From a bacterium (GTDB lineage: Bacteria > Bacillota > Bacilli > Lactobacillales > Streptococcaceae), in the NCBI GenBank assembly GCA_905221105.1, contig CAJNBW010000017.1, forward strand, positions 1 through 5,517: DNA of 5,517 bases. The letters are read 5' to 3'. Position 1 is the first letter of the stretch. Each line of letters begins with the position of its first letter. The notes beneath the pieces were generated by a model that was not told the origin of the DNA, did no database searches, and worked only from the letters and a program-made list of their open reading frames with translations. Below, in pieces: positions 3,742-5,517 of the stretch. Position numbers and translations under genes: made by a program.

Positions 3742-4825
3742 CCTTTATAAATCAATGGTTTACAAGGTCGATTGGTTGGCTATAACTATATCAGATTCTA
3801 TCGACCAAAATTCTGAAGAATTTGAGCTGTTACTTTTGGAAAATTTAGGTTATAAGATAAAAGAATTTGAGTCAATTCCTGGGCGATATTTTTATAATTC
3901 TGGTTTAAGTTTGGGTGGTTATGTAAATGTCTATTACAACGATATAAAAAAAGATGTTCATTGTAATTCATCGATGTCTAGGAATTATGTTTGGACAGGT
4001 CAGGGATGTACAGATTTAGCTCAAAAGATTGATAGTGATTGGAATAGTTTTTTTAAATTGTTGTTAGATTTAAAAGCTAAAATAACTCGTTTGGATTTGG
4101 CATTGGATGATTATAATGCTGTTGTTGATTTTGAAAAGATAGAACGTAAATTAAAAGCTGGCGACTATCGTTCATCTAAGAAAAGCTATAATGTTATCAA
4201 AGAAGCAGATGTCAATGGGGAAGTGAAAGGTCATACAATCTATTTGGGTTCTCGCTCGCGTTCGGCAAAAGGTTGCTATTTTATGCGTTGTTACGATAAG
4301 TACGCACAATACAAAAGTAAGGCTCAGATACCACCAGAGGAGGCGATAAAGACAGGCAAGTGGCAACGTTATGAAATATCTTATACAAAGAAAAAGGCAC
4401 ATAAAGTTGTAGAGGGCTTAGCTCTATATGGGCAATCAATTAGTTCAGTTTTTCAAGAGACAGCAAGAGATATTGTAGAATTTTTGCAACGTGATAAAAA
4501 TCAAAAAAATAAATCTCGTTGGAAAACGTGCAAATGGTGGGAAGATTTTCTTGATGGAGCTGAAAAAGCTAAATTGGGAGATCCCGAAAAAGATTTAGAT
4601 TTAGGTAGGATGTTGAGATGGATTCGTACTTCTGTTTTGCCTGCTATTCATTTGATGGATGATATTTTGCATGAAAAAGGATTTAATTTTTATGAATTGA
4701 TGAAAGAAACAGAAATAGGTGATTATTCTAAAAAACAAAAGAGATTGAAAAATAATGTTAAAGAAGTTAGTAAGGCGGATTTAATAAAACATCTTGAAAG
4801 ATTCAAGGAGGGGTATTATGGCTAA
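3731..4825 (+). CDS. rep: Rep_trans-family rolling-circle initiator / MobT-like relaxase
   Basis: This 364-residue protein belongs to the replication initiation factor (Rep_trans) family of pT181 RepC, Tn916 Orf20/MobT and ICEBs1 NicK, which cut one DNA strand at an origin and stay bound through a tyrosine. Visible motifs: an N-terminal strand VDWLAITI (13-20), ITRLDLALDD (118-127) with Asp122 and Asp126 as likely metal ligands, YLGSRSRS (171-178), RCYDK (186-190) with Tyr188 the best nucleophile candidate, and RYEI (213-216) with Glu215. The C-terminal third is basic and helical. I see no helix-turn-helix domain before the catalytic part, so it is closer to the short RepC-like layout. ATG 3731 follows GGAGG at 6 bp. 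The stop overlaps the ATPase start by 8 bp (ATGGCTAA), implying coupled translation. It probably serves vegetative replication and, with the ATPase, transfer. Confidence 0.93.
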   Translation: MSTNLYKSMVYKVDWLAITISDSIDQNSEEFELLLLENLGYKIKEFESIPGRYFYNSGLSLGGYVNVYYNDIKKDVHCNSSMSRNYVWTGQGCTDLAQKIDSDWNSFFKLLLDLKAKITRLDLALDDYNAVVDFEKIERKLKAGDYRSSKKSYNVIKEADVNGEVKGHTIYLGSRSRSAKGCYFMRCYDKYAQYKSKAQIPPEEAIKTGKWQRYEISYTKKKAHKVVEGLALYGQSISSVFQETARDIVEFLQRDKNQKNKSRWKTCKWWEDFLDGAEKAKLGDPEKDLDLGRMLRWIRTSVLPAIHLMDDILHEKGFNFYELMKETEIGDYSKKQKRLKNNVKEVSKADLIKHLERFKEGYYG

Positions 4826-5517
4826 AACGTATAAGAAAAATGCTCGAAATGTTTTTGCTATTCCTCTCTATGCTCGTATTTGGTTTTGGGAGCTTACTTT
4901 AATATTTTTAGCTAGTTTAACAACTAGCGGTTTTATTGTTGTATCGGTTTATTTAAAATCACCGATTTGGTTATTTTTGGCTTGTATAGTTTTATGGTTG
5001 CTGGTCGTTATCTTGTTCTCTATTCATGCTTATCTGCTGTTTCGAGGTATTTCAAAATCTGGAAGTTTGAAGACATATTTTGTAGAAAGTAGTTCTGAAA
5101 AGTCAGTGACGAAGTCTTTGCTTGCAACTATGTCTGTTAATCGTCTACAAGATACCCCGTATATTTCTGTTCCAGCCGTGAGGGTGGGCGTTAGCCTGCC
5201 CTCACATATAACGGTTGAAGTAGAGAAATTAGCTGGGATGTATGATATAGATAAATTGACAGAAGATATTGATTCAAGTTTTAGAGGTAAGTTAGGAGCC
5301 TATGCGGTTACGTCTAGTAGAATTACAGATGATGGTTTATTTTATAAATTTGTTTTAGAAGATAAGGGAACTGATAAAACTTGGCGACCAGCAACAGTTG
5401 AACTTATGAAGCAGAAATGTCATGAAATAAAGCTACAAAAAGGTTTAACTATTAATTTAGCTGATAGGCCTCACATTATAGCATGGGGAAAGTCGGGTTC
5501 TGGGAAAAGCAGCCTTA
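4818..5517 (+). CDS. FtsK/TcpA-type coupling ATPase, N-terminal part (continues at base 1)
   Basis: ATG 4818 lies five bases after AAGGAGGGG (4805-4813) and overlaps the end of rep. The frame is open to the window end and continues at base 1, where 5441-5517 repeats 1-77. Residues 1-24 are basic/aromatic and cytoplasmic. Two adjacent membrane helices follow (about 25-46, LTLIFLASLTTSGFIVVSVY; and 49-75, IWLFLACIVLWLLVVILFS), then a soluble linker domain (76-215) and Walker A at 224 (GKSGSGKSS, present here near 5487-5513). Two N-terminal helices, a linker and an FtsK motor are the layout of Tn916 Orf21-type coupling proteins. Linked directly to Rep, it probably receives the Rep-DNA complex and delivers it to a secretion channel. 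No channel genes are on the circle, so a resident conjugative element would have to supply one. A role in plasmid segregation cannot be excluded. Confidence 0.92.
   Translation, partial: MAKTYKKNARNVFAIPLYARIWFWELTLIFLASLTTSGFIVVSVYLKSPIWLFLACIVLWLLVVILFSIHAYLLFRGISKSGSLKTYFVESSSEKSVTKSLLATMSVNRLQDTPYISVPAVRVGVSLPSHITVEVEKLAGMYDIDKLTEDIDSSFRGKLGAYAVTSSRITDDGLFYKFVLEDKGTDKTWRPATVELMKQKCHEIKLQKGLTINLADRPHIIAWGKSGSGKSSL
5178..5205. other. GC-rich 12-bp hairpin inside the coupling ATPase gene
   Basis: GTGAGGGTGGGC (5178-5189) pairs with GCCTGCCCTCAC (5194-5205) through 12 bp (two G-T) around a GTTA loop. It stands out in AT-rich coding DNA. On the - strand the tip reads GGC-TAAC-GCC; CTAAC also appears, as I recall it, at the nick of ICEBs1-type oriT. 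It may be a second origin (oriT or single-strand origin) embedded in the gene, or a chance stem. Confidence 0.45.
5441..5517. repeat. Terminal direct repeat, right copy
   Basis: Identical to bases 1-77. It should be counted once when the circle is closed between 5440 and 1. Confidence 0.95.

Noticed and set aside
4172..4402. 76-residue - strand frame inside rep
   Set aside because: It is antisense to a clearly conserved catalytic region of rep, Cys/aromatic-rich in composition, with no promoter or ribosome site seen.
1..5440. Gram-positive filamentous phage (Rep plus membrane ATPase resembling Zot)
   Set aside because: The ATPase motifs and two N-terminal helices fit FtsK/TcpA, not Zot, and no small coat-like protein with signal and single membrane helix is present.

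Overview
The first 77 bases (1-77) are repeated exactly as the last 77 bases (5441-5517), and one long reading frame runs through this junction. The window is therefore best read as a complete circular molecule of 5440 bp, linearised inside a gene. AT-rich DNA, strong AGGAGG-type ribosome sites, extended -10 (TGnTATAAT-like) promoters, a Gram-positive-style lipobox and the protein families present point to a low-GC Firmicute, most likely Streptococcus or a close relative. This is a small rolling-circle plasmid with a built-in DNA-transfer ATPase. From memory, a Rep_trans initiator with an FtsK-like ATPase on a roughly 5.4 kb plasmid recalls pSpnP1-type streptococcal plasmids; I could not check this.

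Clockwise (+ strand) backbone: a divergent promoter region (2640-2760), a 69-residue unknown protein (2775-2984), a structured non-coding control region (2985-3263), a 124-residue unknown protein (3264-3638), a double-hairpin candidate origin (3663-3706), a Rep_trans-family initiator/relaxase (3731-4825) and, overlapping it by 8 bp, a 453-residue two-TM FtsK/TcpA-type ATPase that crosses the junction (4818-5517 continuing at 1-739; bases 5441-5517 are the same as 1-77). Rep would nick and start replication or transfer; the ATPase would couple the nicked strand to a secretion channel, as the Orf20/Orf21 pair does in Tn916 and NicK/ConQ in ICEBs1. No channel genes are present, so any transfer would need a helper element.

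Counter-clockwise (- strand) module: a 203-residue helical unknown (2019-2630), a 115-nt foldable region suited to a single-strand origin (1879-1993), a ribbon-helix-helix/coiled-coil protein ending KWWKFWK (1512-1799) and a lipoprotein with an EF-hand-like loop (804-1424). This module and the backbone end on each other at a terminator region (740-803).

The most interesting region is 3003-3263. A - strand promoter and terminator define a predicted antisense RNA of about 57 nt with a UUGGCG hexaloop. The opposite-strand leader carries the matching CGCCAA loop, and 120 nt further on a 14-nt segment mimics the antisense RNA from within the loop of a hairpin that buries the next ribosome site. 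That layout predicts copy control by a long-range pseudoknot competed by antisense RNA, a logic known from IncB/IncI-alpha/IncL/M plasmids and, to my knowledge, not usual for Gram-positive rolling-circle plasmids.
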